A DNA stretch of 64,000 bases from Sphingopyxis sp. PET50 (lineage in GTDB: Bacteria > Pseudomonadota > Alphaproteobacteria > Sphingomonadales > Sphingomonadaceae). The DNA lies in assembly GCF_025244705.1 (NCBI RefSeq), contig NZ_CP104207.1, forward strand, positions 1,364,001-1,428,000. The letters are read 5' to 3'. A program made the translations under genes and the position numbers. Positions 38,119 to 49,645 of the stretch are shown here, one piece after another. Positions within the stretch are counted from its first letter, which is position 1. Every line of letters starts with the position of its first letter. The notes below the pieces were generated by a model. The model did no database searches and was not told the origin of the DNA. It saw nothing but the letters and a program-made list of their open reading frames with translations.

Positions 38119-39298
38119 TCAAATAATGTTTTCGGCGCGCAAAGCCGAAATCGCCGCGGCGTCATAACCGATCTCGGCGAGGATCGCGTCGCTGTCGGCC
38201 CCCAGTCGCGGCGCGGCAACCGGCTTTGCCTTGGCGCTCGCCGACAGCATGATCGGCGTGCGCACGACCGGGGCAGAGCCGAAACCGCCCGGATAATCCA
38301 TCGCATCGACCAGCCCGGTTGCCGCGACTTGCGGATGGGCCAATGCCTCCGAGGGCCTGAGCACCGGCCCCGCCGGAACCTTCGCCTCGCCCAGTTCGGC
38401 CAAGGCTTGCGCGTTGGTCCGCGCCGCGCACCAGCTCGACCATCACCGCGCTCAGCTCTTCGCCATGATTCCCGCGCAAAATGTCGCTGGCGAAGCGCGG
38501 ATCGTCGGCCAGCTCGGGCCGCCCGACCAGCCGCGCCCAGCGCGCGAAGATCGGATTGCCGACGACCTGCGTCATGATCCACCCGTCCCGCGTCGCGAAG
38601 ATGTCGGTCGGCGCCGAGCTGAAGGCGCGGTTGCCCAGCATGCCGCGCTCGACCCCGTTCACCGCATGGTCGATGGTCAGGCCGTTGGTGATCGCCAGCG
38701 CCGTGCCGAGCAAAGATCCCGACACGCGCTGGCCTCTCCCCGTTGTCTCGCGCTCGCGCAGTGCCAGCATCACGCCGAAGGCGCAGTGCAGCGCGGTGGC
38801 GAAATCGACATAATTGACCTGCGCCCGGGCGGGCTCGCCATCGCGGCCGCTGATATGCACCGCACCCGACATCGCCTGTCCCACCGCATCGAAGCCGACA
38901 TGCTGCGCCAAGGGGCCGTCGCTGCCGAACGCCGAGGCGGTGACGAGGACCACACGCGGATTGAGCGCCGCCAGCGTCGGATGGTCGAGGCCCAGCTTGA
39001 CCAGCGCGTCGTCGGGCATGTTCGCGATCACGACGTCGGCGGTGGTCACCAGCTTGCGCACGATCTCGCGCCCCGCCTCGCTGCCCGGCTTGAGCGTCAG
39101 GCAGCGCTTGTTCCGGTTCATCTGCAGGAACATCGCGCCCGATCCGTCCTCCGCGACCGGGACCGAAAAGCGATCTTCGTTACCCGCCGGACCCTCGATG
39201 CGAATGACGTCGGCGCCATAATCGGCGAGTAGCGCGCCGCAATAGGGGCCCGCGATATAGCGCCCGAAATCGAGCACCCGGATACCCCTGAGCGGCAC
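38119..39298 (-). CDS. Class III CoA-transferase (CaiB/BaiF family), frame corrected
   Basis: About 393 residues, GTG start giving VPLRGIRVLDFGRYIAGPYC. LLADYGADVIRIEGP and LTLKPGSEAGREIVRKLVTT are typical; FDAVGQAMSGAVHISG contains the region after the catalytic Asp (the Asp itself is the DVVIANMP-to-GFDAVGQ part). The family moves CoA between acids by a mixed-anhydride Asp intermediate. The substrate is unknown. The frame slips at about 38422, where an extra C can be removed to restore TCCGGCC, leading from LVRG to TNAQALAELGEAKVPAGPVL. This is a CCGG but not a GCCGGC in the sense strand used elsewhere; it does contain CCGGCC. Confidence 0.82.
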
Positions 39299-39438
39299 GC
39301 CGCACCCTCCCCCATCTTGTCTGCGGCCGGGAGCTAGCAGCCGTCCGTCGACCGTGCCAGCGCCTTCATCGAAACCCCGGCCTTGCACTCGCGTGCCAAA
39401 GCCATATGGTCGCAGCATAATTTCAACAGGGGAAACTA

Positions 39439-42400
39439 AAATGGCGCGCTTTGCACTCGCCCTGGCCATGTCGCTGGCCTGCTCGACCTCGGTCCTCGCT
39501 CAAACCGCCGCCGCACCCGCCGACGAGAAGAAGGACGAGAAATGGGACGTCAACGCGCCGCCGGGCATGACGACGCGCAAGGTGAGCATCGCGGTGGACG
39601 AGGGCAGCTGGATGAACGTCGACGTCGCGCCCGACGGCCGCACGATCGCCTTCGACCTGCTCGGCGACATCTACACGATGCCGATCGAGGGCGGCACGCC
39701 GACGCGCATCGCCGAAGGCCTCGCCTATGAGCACCAGCCGCGCTTTTCGCCCGACGGCAGCCGCATCGCCTTCGTCTCCGACCGCGGCGGCGGCGACAAT
39801 ATCTGGCTGATGAACCGCGACGGCAGCGGCAAGGTGCAGCTGTCGAAAGAAGATTTCCGCCTGCTCAACCAGCCGAGCTGGTCCCCCGACGGGCAATATA
39901 TCGTCGCCAAGAAGCATTTCACCACCGGGCGCTCGCTCGGCACCGGCGAGGTCTGGATGTACCATGTCTCCGGCGGCGCAGGGGTGCCGCTGGTCAAGAA
40001 GCCCAACGAGCGCCACCAGAAGGAACTGGGGGAGCCGATCTTCGCCGCCGACGGCAAGAGCGTCTTCTATACCCGCAACGTCACGCCGGGGCCGATCTTC
40101 GAATATGCGCAGGACAGCAACACCGACCTGTTCCACATCGAGCGCTACGACCTTGCCGACGGCGAAATCAGCACCGCCGCATCGGGAGCGGGCGGCGCGG
40201 TCCGGCCCACCCCCTCACCCGACGGCACGAAGCTGGCCTATGTCCGCCGCGAGGGGGCGCAGTCGAAGCTCTATGTCAAGGACCTCGCCTCGGGCACCGA
40301 GAAGAAAGTCTATGACGCGCTCGATCAGGATGTGCAGGAAACCTGGGCCGTTACCGGCGTCTATCCGAACATGGCGTGGACGCGCGACAGCAAGGATGTG
40401 ATTTTCTGGGCCGGCGGCAAGCTGCGCCGCGTCGGCGGTGCCTAGGCGGCGAGGCTCGCATCATTCCCTTCCGGATCGTCGACGATCGCGTGGTGATCGA
40501 CGCGACTCATCCCACGGTCGAGGTCGCGCCCGACAGTTTCGAAACGAAAATGCCGCGCTGGGCCGAGGTCTCGCCCGACGGCCGCACGGTGGTCTTCGAA
40601 ACGCTGGGGAAGCTGTGGACCAAGCCCGCAAGCGGCGGCACCGCGCGCCGGCTGACCGCGGCCAAGGACGATGCGATGGAAGCGTGGCCGAGCTGGTCGC
40701 GCGACGGCAAGTCGATCGCCTTCGTGCGCTGGACCGACGACGCGCTGGGTGAAATCCATGTCGCCCCGGCGACGGGCGGCGCTTCCCGCAAGGTCACGAC
40801 GAATCCGGGCCATTATGCCGAACCCCGTTTCTCGCCCGACGGCAAGACCATCGCCTTTGAACGGCGCGGCAGTGGCGGGCTGACTTCGACGCGCTGGAGC
40901 GAGGATCCGGGAATCTATCGCGTCGCGGCCACTGGCGGCGCGCCCGAGCGCATCAGTTCCGACGGCGCCAAGCCGCAGTTCGGAGCGGACAACGACCGCA
41001 TCTTCATGATCACCGCAGGCGACGGCAAGAGCCAGCTCGTGAGCACCGACCTCCACGGCCAGGACAAGCGCGTGCACGCCAGCGGCGAACTGGTCAGCGA
41101 TTACGAGATTTCGCCCGATGGCCGCACTTTGGCCTTCCGCCAGAATTACGACGCCTATGTCACGCCGCTGATGCCCGGCGGGCAGGATGTCTCGCTCGGC
41201 ACCAAGAGCGGCGCGCTGCCGGTCACGCGCGTCAGCGGCAGCGGCGCCGACTATATGCACTGGTCGAACGGCGGCGCGAAACTTCACTGGAGCCGGGGCG
41301 CGACATTGTTCAGCGCCGACCTCGCCAGCCTGTTCCTCAACGCGCCGCAGCGGACGACAAGGCTCCGAAATTCACCCCGCCGACCGACGGCGTTTCCCTG
41401 TCGATGACGCAGGCCGCGGCGAAGCATAAGGGCACCGTCGTCATCACCGGCGCGCGGATCGTCACCATGGCGAGCAAGGACGGCGGCATCATCGACGATG
41501 GCGCGATCGTGATCGAGGGCGACCGCATCACCGCGGTCGGCCCGCTCGCGTCGATCAGCGTGCCCGCGGGCGCGGTCACTGTCGATGCCGCCGGCAAGAC
41601 GATCGTTCCCGGCTTCGTCGATGCCCACGCGCACGGATCGCACGGCGACGACGAACTGGTGCCGCAGCGGAACTGGTCGGAGATCGTCAACCTCGCGATG
41701 GGCACGACGACGAGCCACAACCCCTCGTCGCGCGCCTCGGAGATTTTCCCCTCGTCGGAAATGCAGCGCGCCGGGCTGATCCTCGCGCCGCGCATCTTTT
41801 CCACCGGCGAGGTCATCTATGGCGCCAAAGCGGCGGGCGTCTATGCCGAGATCAACGGCTATGAGGACGCCCTCGCCCATGTCCGCCGCCTGAAGGCGCA
41901 GGGCGCGCGCAGCGTCAAGAATTACAACCAGCCGCGCCGCGAACAGCGGCAGATGGTGGTGAAGGCCGCCCAGGCCGAGGGCATGGAGGTCGTCCCCGAG
42001 GGCGGCTCGCTCTACACGATGGACCTGACGCTGATCCAGGACGGCAATTCGACCGTCGAGCATAATATCCCGCTCCACACCTTCTATCAGGATCTGGTGC
42101 AGCTCTGGGGCCAGACGAAGGTCGATTACACGCCGACGCTGGTCGTCACCTATGGCGGTCCGGCGGGCGACCCCTATTGGCGCGCCCACACCAATGTGTG
42201 GGAGCATCCGATCCTGTCGCGCCACGCGCCGCCGCGCGGAACTCGCCGCCCAGAACAAGCGCCGCGTGATCGCGCCCGAGGGCGATTATGTCGACGATGA
42301 TTCGGCACGCGAGGCGGGGAAGATCGCCGCCGCCGGACGCAACGTCTCGATCGGCGCGCACGGCCAGCAGCCTGGCCTCGGCGCGCATTGGGAGATATGG

Positions 42401-42691
42401 TCGTTCGTGCGCGGCGGCTGGAGCAATGTTGACGCGCTGCGCGCCGCGACGATCATGCCCGCACAGTCGCTCGGCTATGCGAAGGATGTCGGCTCCTTAG
42501 AACCCGGCAAGCTCGCCGACCTGCTCATCCTCGACGCCGACCCGACGCAGGACATCCGCAACACCGAAAAGATCCACCGCGTGATGCTCGGTGGCCGCCT
42601 CTACGATCCGCTGACGATGAACGAGGTCGATACCGGCAACCGCAAACGCGGCGCCTATGGCTGGGAAACCGACTCGCCGTCGGCCCAATAA
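39439..42691 (+). CDS. TolB-propeller plus amidohydrolase fusion, secreted (three frame corrections)
   Basis: About 1083 residues: signal peptide MARFALALAMSLACSTSVLA, a PD40/TolB-like propeller with repeats such as PRFSPDGSRIAFVSDRGG and PSWSRDGKSIAFVRWTDD, then an amidohydrolase from about residue 650. The amidohydrolase has VPGFVDAHAHGSHG, NSTVEHNIPLH, GAHGQQPGLGAHWE and LGYAKDVGSLEPGKLADLLI. The family hydrolyses amide or ester bonds in periplasmic substrates, often peptides or amidated metabolites; the substrate is unknown. Three breaks (TA at 40443-40444, CA at 41348-41349, C at 42235) all become clean when GCCGGC is restored. Three different insertions in one gene that all point to the same hexamer make this the best single example of the pattern. 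Confidence 0.88.
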
Positions 42692-42820
42692 AATATGGGG
42701 AGCGCGTCCGGGATTCGACGCCCGGCCCGCCTCCCGTTATGAAACGATGAGCTGTTGTGGTGAACGGCGCATCACCCTTGCGCCGCGAAGCCCTTGGCCT
42801 ATAGACATTTACCCTTGGGG

Positions 42821-43177
42821 ATGAACGAGGCTGAGCTGGCCGGGGGGAAGGTTTTGCGTAGACTGAGTGCCAGAATATCGGCGATGGCGGCGTCCTTGAC
42901 GGGGCTGTTCCATGCGTCGGCCGCCTATGCGCAAAGCAGCCTGCCCGATCCCGAAGGTTCGGGGGCCATCGTCAACGCGGTGCGCTGGTTGCAGGGTACG
43001 CTGCTCGGTACGGTCGCGACCGTGGTCGCCATCATCGCGGTCGCTTCGGTCGGGTTCCTGATGCTCACCGGGCGGATCAACTGGCGCTACGGCGCGACCG
43101 TGATCCTTGGCTGCTTCATCCTCTTCGGCGCCGCGAGCATCGTCGCGGGCATCCAGTCGACCTCGGGCGGGCTCTAG
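42821..43177 (+). CDS. virB2: VirB2/TrbC-type pilin subunit
   Basis: 118 residues. Signal-like segment ISAMAASLTGLFHASAAYAQ is followed by a mature part with two membrane helices: LQGTLLGTVATVVAIIAVASVGFL (hydrophobic) and RYGATVILGCFILFGAASIV, joined by LTGRINWR. That two-helix layout is standard for VirB2/TrbC pilins. I chose ATG 42821 over the TTG at 42794. It is first in a tight operon; the next start is nine bases downstream. It would be exported and polymerised into a pilus or channel. Confidence 0.85.
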   Translation: MNEAELAGGKVLRRLSARISAMAASLTGLFHASAAYAQSSLPDPEGSGAIVNAVRWLQGTLLGTVATVVAIIAVASVGFLMLTGRINWRYGATVILGCFILFGAASIVAGIQSTSGGL

Positions 43178-43185
43178 AGGGCGCG

Positions 43186-43470
43186 ATGAGCGACCTCGAC
43201 CGCGATACCCTGTTCGTGGCGCTGACGCGCCCGCAGATGTTCGCGGGCGTCACCTACAGCTTCTTCGTGATCAATGCGATCGCGGCGACCGAGCTGTTCC
43301 TGATCTTCCGTTCGCTCTGGGCGCTGTTCGGCGCGCTGGTGATCCATCTGGTCGGCGCGCTTTTGTGCCTGCGCGAGCCGCGCTTCTTCGACATCTGGCT
43401 GACCAAGGTCAGCCGCTGTCCGCGCGTCAAGAATTTCAAGACCTGGCAGTGCAACTCCTACCGACCCTGA
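43186..43470 (+). CDS. virB3: VirB3-like inner-membrane subunit
   Basis: 94 residues with one or two hydrophobic segments (GVTYSFFVINAIAATELFLIF and ALVIHLVGALLC) and the usual N-terminal DTLFVALTRPQMFAGV. TRPQM-GV is a VirB3 hallmark. VirB3 works with the ATPase VirB4 in pilus assembly. Its last codons overlap the likely VirB4 start. Confidence 0.85.
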   Translation: MSDLDRDTLFVALTRPQMFAGVTYSFFVINAIAATELFLIFRSLWALFGALVIHLVGALLCLREPRFFDIWLTKVSRCPRVKNFKTWQCNSYRP

Positions 43471-45822
43471 AGCCCCGCCCGGCGGCGAGTGACGGCGAGG
43501 TGCCGGCGGGCAAGCATCTGCCCTATGCGCGCCACATCGACGATCATACGATCGAGACGCGCGACGGGCTGTTGATGCAGGTGATCCGCCTGCGCGGCAT
43601 CTTGTTCGAAACCGCCGACAGCGACGAGCTCAATTACCGCAAGCTGCTGCGCGACGCGATGCTGCAGGCGATCGGCTCTTCGCGCTATGCCCTCTATCAT
43701 CATGTCGTGCGGCGCGAGGCGAGCATCGAACTGGACGGCGAATTCGGCGACGACTTCTCCGCCGGGCTCGACGAACGATGGCATGCGCGGCTCGCGACGA
43801 AGCAGCTCTACCGCAACGACCTTTACCTCACCCTCGTCCGCCGTCCCGCGCCGGGGCGGATGGGGCTGCTCGACCGTCTGTCGGGCTGGCTCGGCCAGAC
43901 GGGGCAGGATTATCGGGCGACCGTGGCACAGGAACTGCGCGTGCTCGACACGGCGCGCGAGGCGCTGATCGCGCAGCTCGGCAGCTACCAGCCCGAGCTT
44001 CTCGGCCTCTACGATACCGACCAGGGGCTGTGCTCCGAACCGCTCGAATTTTTCGGCCAGCTCTATTCGGGCGAGCCGCGCCAGCTGCTCGCGCCGCATC
44101 AGGACGCGGGCGACTATCTGCCCGACCGGCGGATCAGCTTCGGCGCCGAGACGATCGAACTCGCCCCCGTTGCGGATTCCGCGCCGCGCTTCACCGGCAT
44201 GGTCGCGATCAAGGATTATCCGTCGTCGACCGCGACCGGCATGTTCGACGAACTGCTGCGCCTGCCGTTCGAGATGGTGATGACGCAAAGCTTCGCCTTC
44301 GTTGACCGCCAGCCCGCGCTCGGCAAGATGAACCTCGCGCTGCGCCGCATGCGCTCGACCGAGGATGAAGCGCTCAGCCTGCGCGACCAGCTTGCGCGCG
44401 CCAAGGACGATGTCGCCGCGGGCCGCGCCGCTTTCGGCGAACATCATATGACGATCGCCGTCCATGGCGCGAGCGAGGCCGAGGTCAGCGCCAATATCGC
44501 CGACGTCCAGGCATCGCTCGCCGAACTCGGGATCATCTCGGTACGCGAGGATATCGCGCTCGAACCGACCTTCTGGTCGCAATTCCCCGGCAACTTCAAA
44601 TATATCGTCCGCCGCGGCATGGTCTCCTCGGCCAATTTCGCGGGGCTCGCCAGCGGGCATAATTTCGCTGCGGGACGCGCCGACGGCAATGTGTGGGGCA
44701 AGGCGGTCACCGTCTTCGAAACCACCGCCGTCGGCCCCTATTATTTCAATTTCCACCAGGGTGATCTCGGCAACTTCACCGTCATCGGGCCGTCGGGTTC
44801 GGGCAAGACGGTCGTCGTCAACTTCCTGCTTGCGCAGGCGCGCCGCTTCGATCCGCGCATCATCTTCTTCGACAAGGACCGCGGCGCCGAGCTGTTCATC
44901 CGCGCGATCGGCGGCCGTTACGACCAGCTACGCCCCGGCGTCGCGAGCGGCCTGAACCCGCTTCAGCTCGACGACACGCCGGTGAACCGCCAGTTCCTGA
45001 TCGACTGGCTTGCACAGCTCGTCGGCGGCGCCAGCATCGAGGAAATGGCGCAGATCAAGGATGCGGTAGACGCAAGTTATGCGCAGCCAGCCGGCGCACC
45101 GCCGCCTGCGCCATGTCGCCGAATTGTTCCGCGGCGGCCACCGCCCGCGCGCCGACGACATGTGGTCGCGCCTGCGCCCCTGGTGGGGCGACGGCGAGCG
45201 CGCCTGGCTGTTCGACAATGTCGAGGATCTGACCGACATGGACAGCCCGACGATCGGCTTCGACATGACGGTCATCCTCGACGATGCCGCGATGCGCACC
45301 CCGACGATGATGTACCTGTTCCACCGCGTCGAGGAACGGCTGACCGGCGAGAAGACGATCATCGTCGTCGACGAGGGCTGGAAGGCGCTCGACGACGACG
45401 TCTTCGTGCGCCGGATCAAGGATTGGGAAAAGACGATCCGCAAGCGCAACGGCATCGTCGGCTTCGCGACGCAGAGCGCGCAGGATGCGCTCGAAAGCAA
45501 GATCGCCAGCGCGCTGATCGAACAGGTTGCGACGCAGATCTTCATGGCGAACCCGAAAGCGCGCGCCGCCGACTATATGGACGGTTTCGGTCTGACCGAA
45601 CATGAGTATCAGCTCATCCGTACCCTGCCCGACGACGCGCATTGCTTCCTCGTCAAGCATGGCAACGACAGCGTCGTGGTGCGGCTCAACCTGACCGGCG
45701 AGCGCGACATGCTCACCATATTGTCGGGCCGCGAGCGGACCGTGCGGCTGCTCGACGAAATCCGCGAGACCGCGGGCGACGATCCCGGCGTGTGGATGTC
45801 GCGCCTGCTGGCGGTCGCATGA
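43449..45822 (+). CDS. virB4: VirB4-family T4SS ATPase (frame corrected)
   Basis: About 790 residues from a likely GTG at 43449 (overlapping virB3) or GTG 43500. Walker A is GPSGSGKTVVVNFLL (about residue 445) and Walker B is TIIVVDEGWKALDD. NGIVGFATQSAQDALESKIA is the conserved motif that follows. It is the main energiser of the secretion system at the inner membrane. The frame breaks at 45085-45092, where AGCC is doubled next to GGC; a single AGCCGGC restores QPAHRRLRHVAELFRGG. The length fits VirB4 without the VirB3 fusion. Confidence 0.9.
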
Positions 45823-47058
45823 GCTTCGCGCTCGCCACGGCCTGCGCGCCCTCGTCGGGCGACAGCTTCGTTGCCGGGACGCTCGCGTCGATCGAATGCC
45901 ATGCGCAGACGATCGGCAACGCCGGCTATCTCGCGCTGTCGGCGCCGGGGTCGAGCATCATGGCCTTCCTGACCGCGATGCTGACGATCTTCGTCGCGCT
46001 GATCGGATATCGCATGTTCGTCGGGCGCGGGCCCGACCTGGGCGGCGGGCTGCTGATCTTTGCCAAGATCGGCATCGTGCTGGCGCTCGCGACGAGCTGG
46101 CCCGCCTTCCGCACTTTGATCTATGACGTCGCGATCGACAGCCCGGCGCAACTGGGTGCCAGCGTGGGCGGAGCCGCTTCGCTGACCGGTGGCGGCGCCG
46201 CGCTCACCGACCGCCTGTCCGAAACCGACCGCGCGCTGCGCACGCTCAACGCCTGGGGCATTGGCTCCGAGCCGAACCGCGCGGGGGTCAGCGACGATCA
46301 GGGGATCGAACCCGACACCACCTATGAGACCAAGGCGCTCGGCGCCGCGCGCATGAGCTTCCTGACCGGCGCGATCGGCAGCATCGCGCTGACCCGTCTT
46401 GCCGCTCGGCGTATTGCTCGCGCTCGGGCCGCTGTTCATTGGCTTCCTGCTGTTCGATGCGACGCGCGGGATCTTCGGCGGCTGGCTGCGGGGGCTGATC
46501 GGGCTGACGCTCGGTACCACCGCGAGTTCGCTGGTGCTGGCGGTCGAAACGGCGATCGTCCAGCCGCGGGTCGTAACGCTGATCAACCTGCGCGCCTCGG
46601 GCTATTCGATCGCGGGATCGGCGACCGAATTGCTCGTGCTCGGTATCGCCTTTGCCATCGTCACGCTCGCGGTCCTGCTCGTCTCCTTCTATGTCGCCGC
46701 GGGGCTGCGCCTGCCGAGCTGGCAATGGACCCGGCAATATCTGCCCGCCTCGCTCGGCGGCGCGGCTTCGGGGGCGGGCCAGCGCCTGCTGCCGCAGCCC
46801 GCCGATCGCGCCGACCCGCGCTCGCGCGCCGCGGTCGTCGTCGATGCGGTCGAGGCGATGCAGCGCCGCGAAGCCTCGGCGGGCGCCGGTGCGGGCGGCG
46901 GCGGCCGTGACCGCGCCCGTGCGGTCGCCAGCGCCGCCGCTTCGACATCCGGGCCCAATCCGCAGCGCGCGCCGATCGACACGGGCGGAGAGGCCCCCGC
47001 GCGCCGCCGCACCACCGGTCGCAGCTCGACCAGCGCAAGCCGTCGGGACACACGCTGA
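45819..47058 (+). CDS. virB6: VirB6/TrbL-like polytopic membrane subunit (frame corrected)
   Basis: About 413 residues. Start ATG overlaps the VirB4 stop. Several membrane segments (IMAFLTAMLTIFVALIGYRM, GGLLIFAKIGIVLALATSWP, ALGPLFIGFLLFDATRGIFG, VLGIAFAIVTLAVLLVSFYV) and a conserved Trp-rich centre fit VirB6. The C-terminal 90 residues are low complexity and Arg/Ala-rich. An extra T at 46406 in GCCGGC breaks the frame before VLLALGPLFIG. It forms part of the inner-membrane channel. Confidence 0.85.
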
Positions 47059-47894
47059 TGAAACAGGATATGAAACAGACTCGCGAAGACTATCTGCAGG
47101 CCGCCCAAAGCTGGGGCGCTGACCGGCACGACGAACTGACCAGATCGCGGCGGACGGCGTGGATCGTCGCGGGCGTGGCCGCGGCGATCGCGCTGTTCGA
47201 GGCGCTGGCGCTCGTTTTCCTGACCCCGCTCAAGACCGTCGAGCCCTATACCCTGCTCGTCGATCGCCATACCGGCTATGTCCAGGCGCTCAATCCGCTC
47301 GAACCCGCGCGGGTCAACGGCGACACCGCGCTGACGCAGAGCTTCCTCGTCCAATATGTCATCGGGCGCGAGAATTACGACGTCGATTCGATCCAGAACG
47401 ACTATCGCAAGATCGCGCTGTGGTCGGCTGACAGGGCGCGCAGCGACTATCTGGCGCTGATGCAAGCGAGCAATCCGGCCAGCCCGCTGGCAAAATATCC
47501 CCGTAACACGGTGGTCGAGACGCAGGTGAAGAGCGTGTCGCCGATCAGCGCCAATGTCGCGCTGGTCCGCTTCGATACCCGTCGGCGCGACGCCGCGGGG
47601 GACTGGCAGCCCGCGCAGAGCTGGGTCGCGACGATCAAATATCGCTATGTGGGCGAGCCGATGAAACAGGAGGACCGCGTCTTCAACCCGCTCGGTTTCC
47701 AGGTGACGAGCTATCGCCGCGATGCGGAGATGCTGCCTGCCGCCGCGCCGGTGGAAACCCGCCCGGCGGTCGCCGGCGGCACCCCCGCTCCGGGCGCCGT
47801 TGGTAGCGAAGCCCTGCCGCAGCCCCCGGCAGGGCCGCCGCGCAAGGGCGATGTCGTCAAGGTCTTGCCCAACGGTACGCAGGTCACGCTATGA
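47058..47894 (+). CDS. virB8: VirB8-like inner-membrane subunit
   Basis: 278 residues. Short cytoplasmic start, one membrane helix (AWIVAGVAAAIALFEALALV), then a periplasmic NTF2-like domain with VEPYTLLVDRHTGYVQAL and ENYDVDSIQNDYRKIALWSAD. GFQVTSYRRDAEML near the end is typical. A Pro/Ala-rich tail of about 50 residues is longer than usual. Start ATG overlaps the VirB6 stop. VirB8 nucleates the assembly of the complex. Confidence 0.9.
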   Translation: MKQDMKQTREDYLQAAQSWGADRHDELTRSRRTAWIVAGVAAAIALFEALALVFLTPLKTVEPYTLLVDRHTGYVQALNPLEPARVNGDTALTQSFLVQYVIGRENYDVDSIQNDYRKIALWSADRARSDYLALMQASNPASPLAKYPRNTVVETQVKSVSPISANVALVRFDTRRRDAAGDWQPAQSWVATIKYRYVGEPMKQEDRVFNPLGFQVTSYRRDAEMLPAAAPVETRPAVAGGTPAPGAVGSEALPQPPAGPPRKGDVVKVLPNGTQVTL

Positions 47895-48589
47895 TCCGGC
47901 TAGCGCCCGCGCTGCTTTTCGCGCTGGTCGCCCTGCCCGCCGCCGCGCAGGTCGATCCGCAACCGATCGGTCCCGATGCGGCGATCCAGGGGGTGACCTA
48001 TGCCGAGGGCAAGGTGGTCCGCCTCACGGCCGCACCAGGCTATCAGTTGACCGTCGAGATCTCGCCCGACGAGACGATCGAAAACATTGCGGTGGGCGAC
48101 AGCAGCGCCTGGCAAGTATCGCCCAGCCGCCGCGGCGACCGCATTTTTGTCAAACCGCTGCAATATGGCATCTCGACCAACATGACGGTCGTGACCGGCA
48201 CCCGTACCTATTTGTTCGAACTATCGCCTTCGAACTATGGCGGCGCGGGTTCGGCGCAGATCGTGCGCTTCGCCTATCCCGAAGCGGCCCCGGTCCTGAC
48301 CCTGCCCGACGAGCAGCGTATCGACCAGGGCCTCTACAAGCTGACCGGCGTGCCGGAGCTTTTCCCGACGGCGATCAGCGAGGATGGTGCACGCACTTTC
48401 ATGCAGTGGAGCGAGGATGCGACGCTGCCTGCGGTCTATATCGTCGATGAGCTCGGGCAGGAAAAGCTCGTCGATGCGATGATGCGCGACGGCATATTGA
48501 CGATCGACGAGGTGGTGCCGCGCCTCGTCTTCCGTCTCGACGGCAAGATCGCCCGCGCCGTGCGGCGCAGCCCGGCACGCGCGAAATGA
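47891..48589 (+). CDS. virB9: VirB9-like outer-membrane core subunit
   Basis: 232 residues. Signal peptide MIRLAPALLFALVALPAAAQ, then the N-terminal domain (VTYAEGKVVRLTAAPGYQLT, EISPDETIENIAVGDSSAWQ) and the C-terminal beta-sandwich (YKLTGVPELFPTAISEDGAR) that joins VirB10 in the core complex. FVKPLQYGISTNMTVVTGTR is a VirB9 signature. Start overlaps the VirB8 stop (ATGA). Confidence 0.9.
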   Translation: MIRLAPALLFALVALPAAAQVDPQPIGPDAAIQGVTYAEGKVVRLTAAPGYQLTVEISPDETIENIAVGDSSAWQVSPSRRGDRIFVKPLQYGISTNMTVVTGTRTYLFELSPSNYGGAGSAQIVRFAYPEAAPVLTLPDEQRIDQGLYKLTGVPELFPTAISEDGARTFMQWSEDATLPAVYIVDELGQEKLVDAMMRDGILTIDEVVPRLVFRLDGKIARAVRRSPARAK

Positions 48590-49644
48590 CCGATACCACC
48601 GTTCCCCAGCCCGCGAGCACCGGCCCCGTTGTCCGCCGCCCGCGCCAGGGTCTCCCGACCCCGCTGCTGATCGGGCTGGCTTTGCTTGCGGCGGCCATAC
48701 TCTTCGTCGCGCTCGAAAGCAGGCGCCACAGCGCCGAGGCGCCCGCGGTCGCGGGGACCGGCACCGCGATCATCGCCTCGCCGCCGCCGCTCGCCCTGCC
48801 CGACTATCCGCAGCCGCCGGAATATCTCGCGGTACCGCTGGCGCCCGAACCGGACACGCAGGTTCCGAAAGCGCCGCCGCCGCAGCCGCAGATCGTCTAC
48901 ATGCCGTCGCCGCCGCAGGGGCCGCCGCAGGTCTTCGATCCGCCGGCCCCGCCGCCGCGCGCGGTCGGTGGCGGCTCGGTGCTCGTCTACGACGGCGCCG
49001 CCGCCAATACCGGCGCCAATGGTTCGGGTCAGGACGGCGGGTCCGACCAACGCCCCGCCGGGACCACGCCGGGCGAGGCGCCGCGCGTTCGCGCCGGCGT
49101 GCTTGCCAACCGCTCGACCACGGTCGTTCAGGGCTCGCTGATCCCGGCGGTGCTCGAAACGCCGCTCGACAGCTCGCGTCCCGGCTTCTCGCGTGCCATC
49201 GTGTCGCGCGACGTGCGGAGTTTCGACGGCAGCCGCGTGCTGATCCCGCGCGGCAGCCGCCTGATCGGCGAATATCGCTCCGAAGCGACGCAGGGGCAGA
49301 AGCGCGCCTTCATCACCTGGACCCGGCTCATTCGTCCGGATGGTGCCACGATCACGCTCAATTCGCCCTCGGGCGATCCGCTCGGCCGTGGTGGGCTGAA
49401 GGCCAAGGTCAACAGCCATTTCTTCTCGCGTTTCGGCGAAGCGATCCTGCAATCGGTGCTCGACATCGGGGTCAATGCCGCCGCGAGCGCCACCAATTCG
49501 CCGGTCGTGATCCTGCCGGGCGGCACGGGGGCACAGCGCCCGCAGCCCAACAACATCGCGCCGACGCTGAAGGTGGCGCAGGGCACCAGCATCTCGGTTT
49601 TCGTCGCGCGCGACCTCGACTTTTCGGGCGTGGAGCGCCGGTGA
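48586..49644 (+). CDS. virB10: VirB10-like channel subunit
   Basis: 352 residues. One membrane helix near residue 25 (LLIGLALLAAAILFVAL), a long Pro-rich linker, and the VirB10/TrbI domain: VVQGSLIPAVLETPLDSSRP, SRVLIPRGSRLIGEYRSEAT, TLNSPSGDPLGRGGLKAKVN, and GTSISVFVARDLDFS. It spans both membranes. Start overlaps the VirB9 stop. Length is normal. Confidence 0.92.
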   Translation: MTDTTVPQPASTGPVVRRPRQGLPTPLLIGLALLAAAILFVALESRRHSAEAPAVAGTGTAIIASPPPLALPDYPQPPEYLAVPLAPEPDTQVPKAPPPQPQIVYMPSPPQGPPQVFDPPAPPPRAVGGGSVLVYDGAAANTGANGSGQDGGSDQRPAGTTPGEAPRVRAGVLANRSTTVVQGSLIPAVLETPLDSSRPGFSRAIVSRDVRSFDGSRVLIPRGSRLIGEYRSEATQGQKRAFITWTRLIRPDGATITLNSPSGDPLGRGGLKAKVNSHFFSRFGEAILQSVLDIGVNAAASATNSPVVILPGGTGAQRPQPNNIAPTLKVAQGTSISVFVARDLDFSGVERR

Positions 49645-49645
49645 C

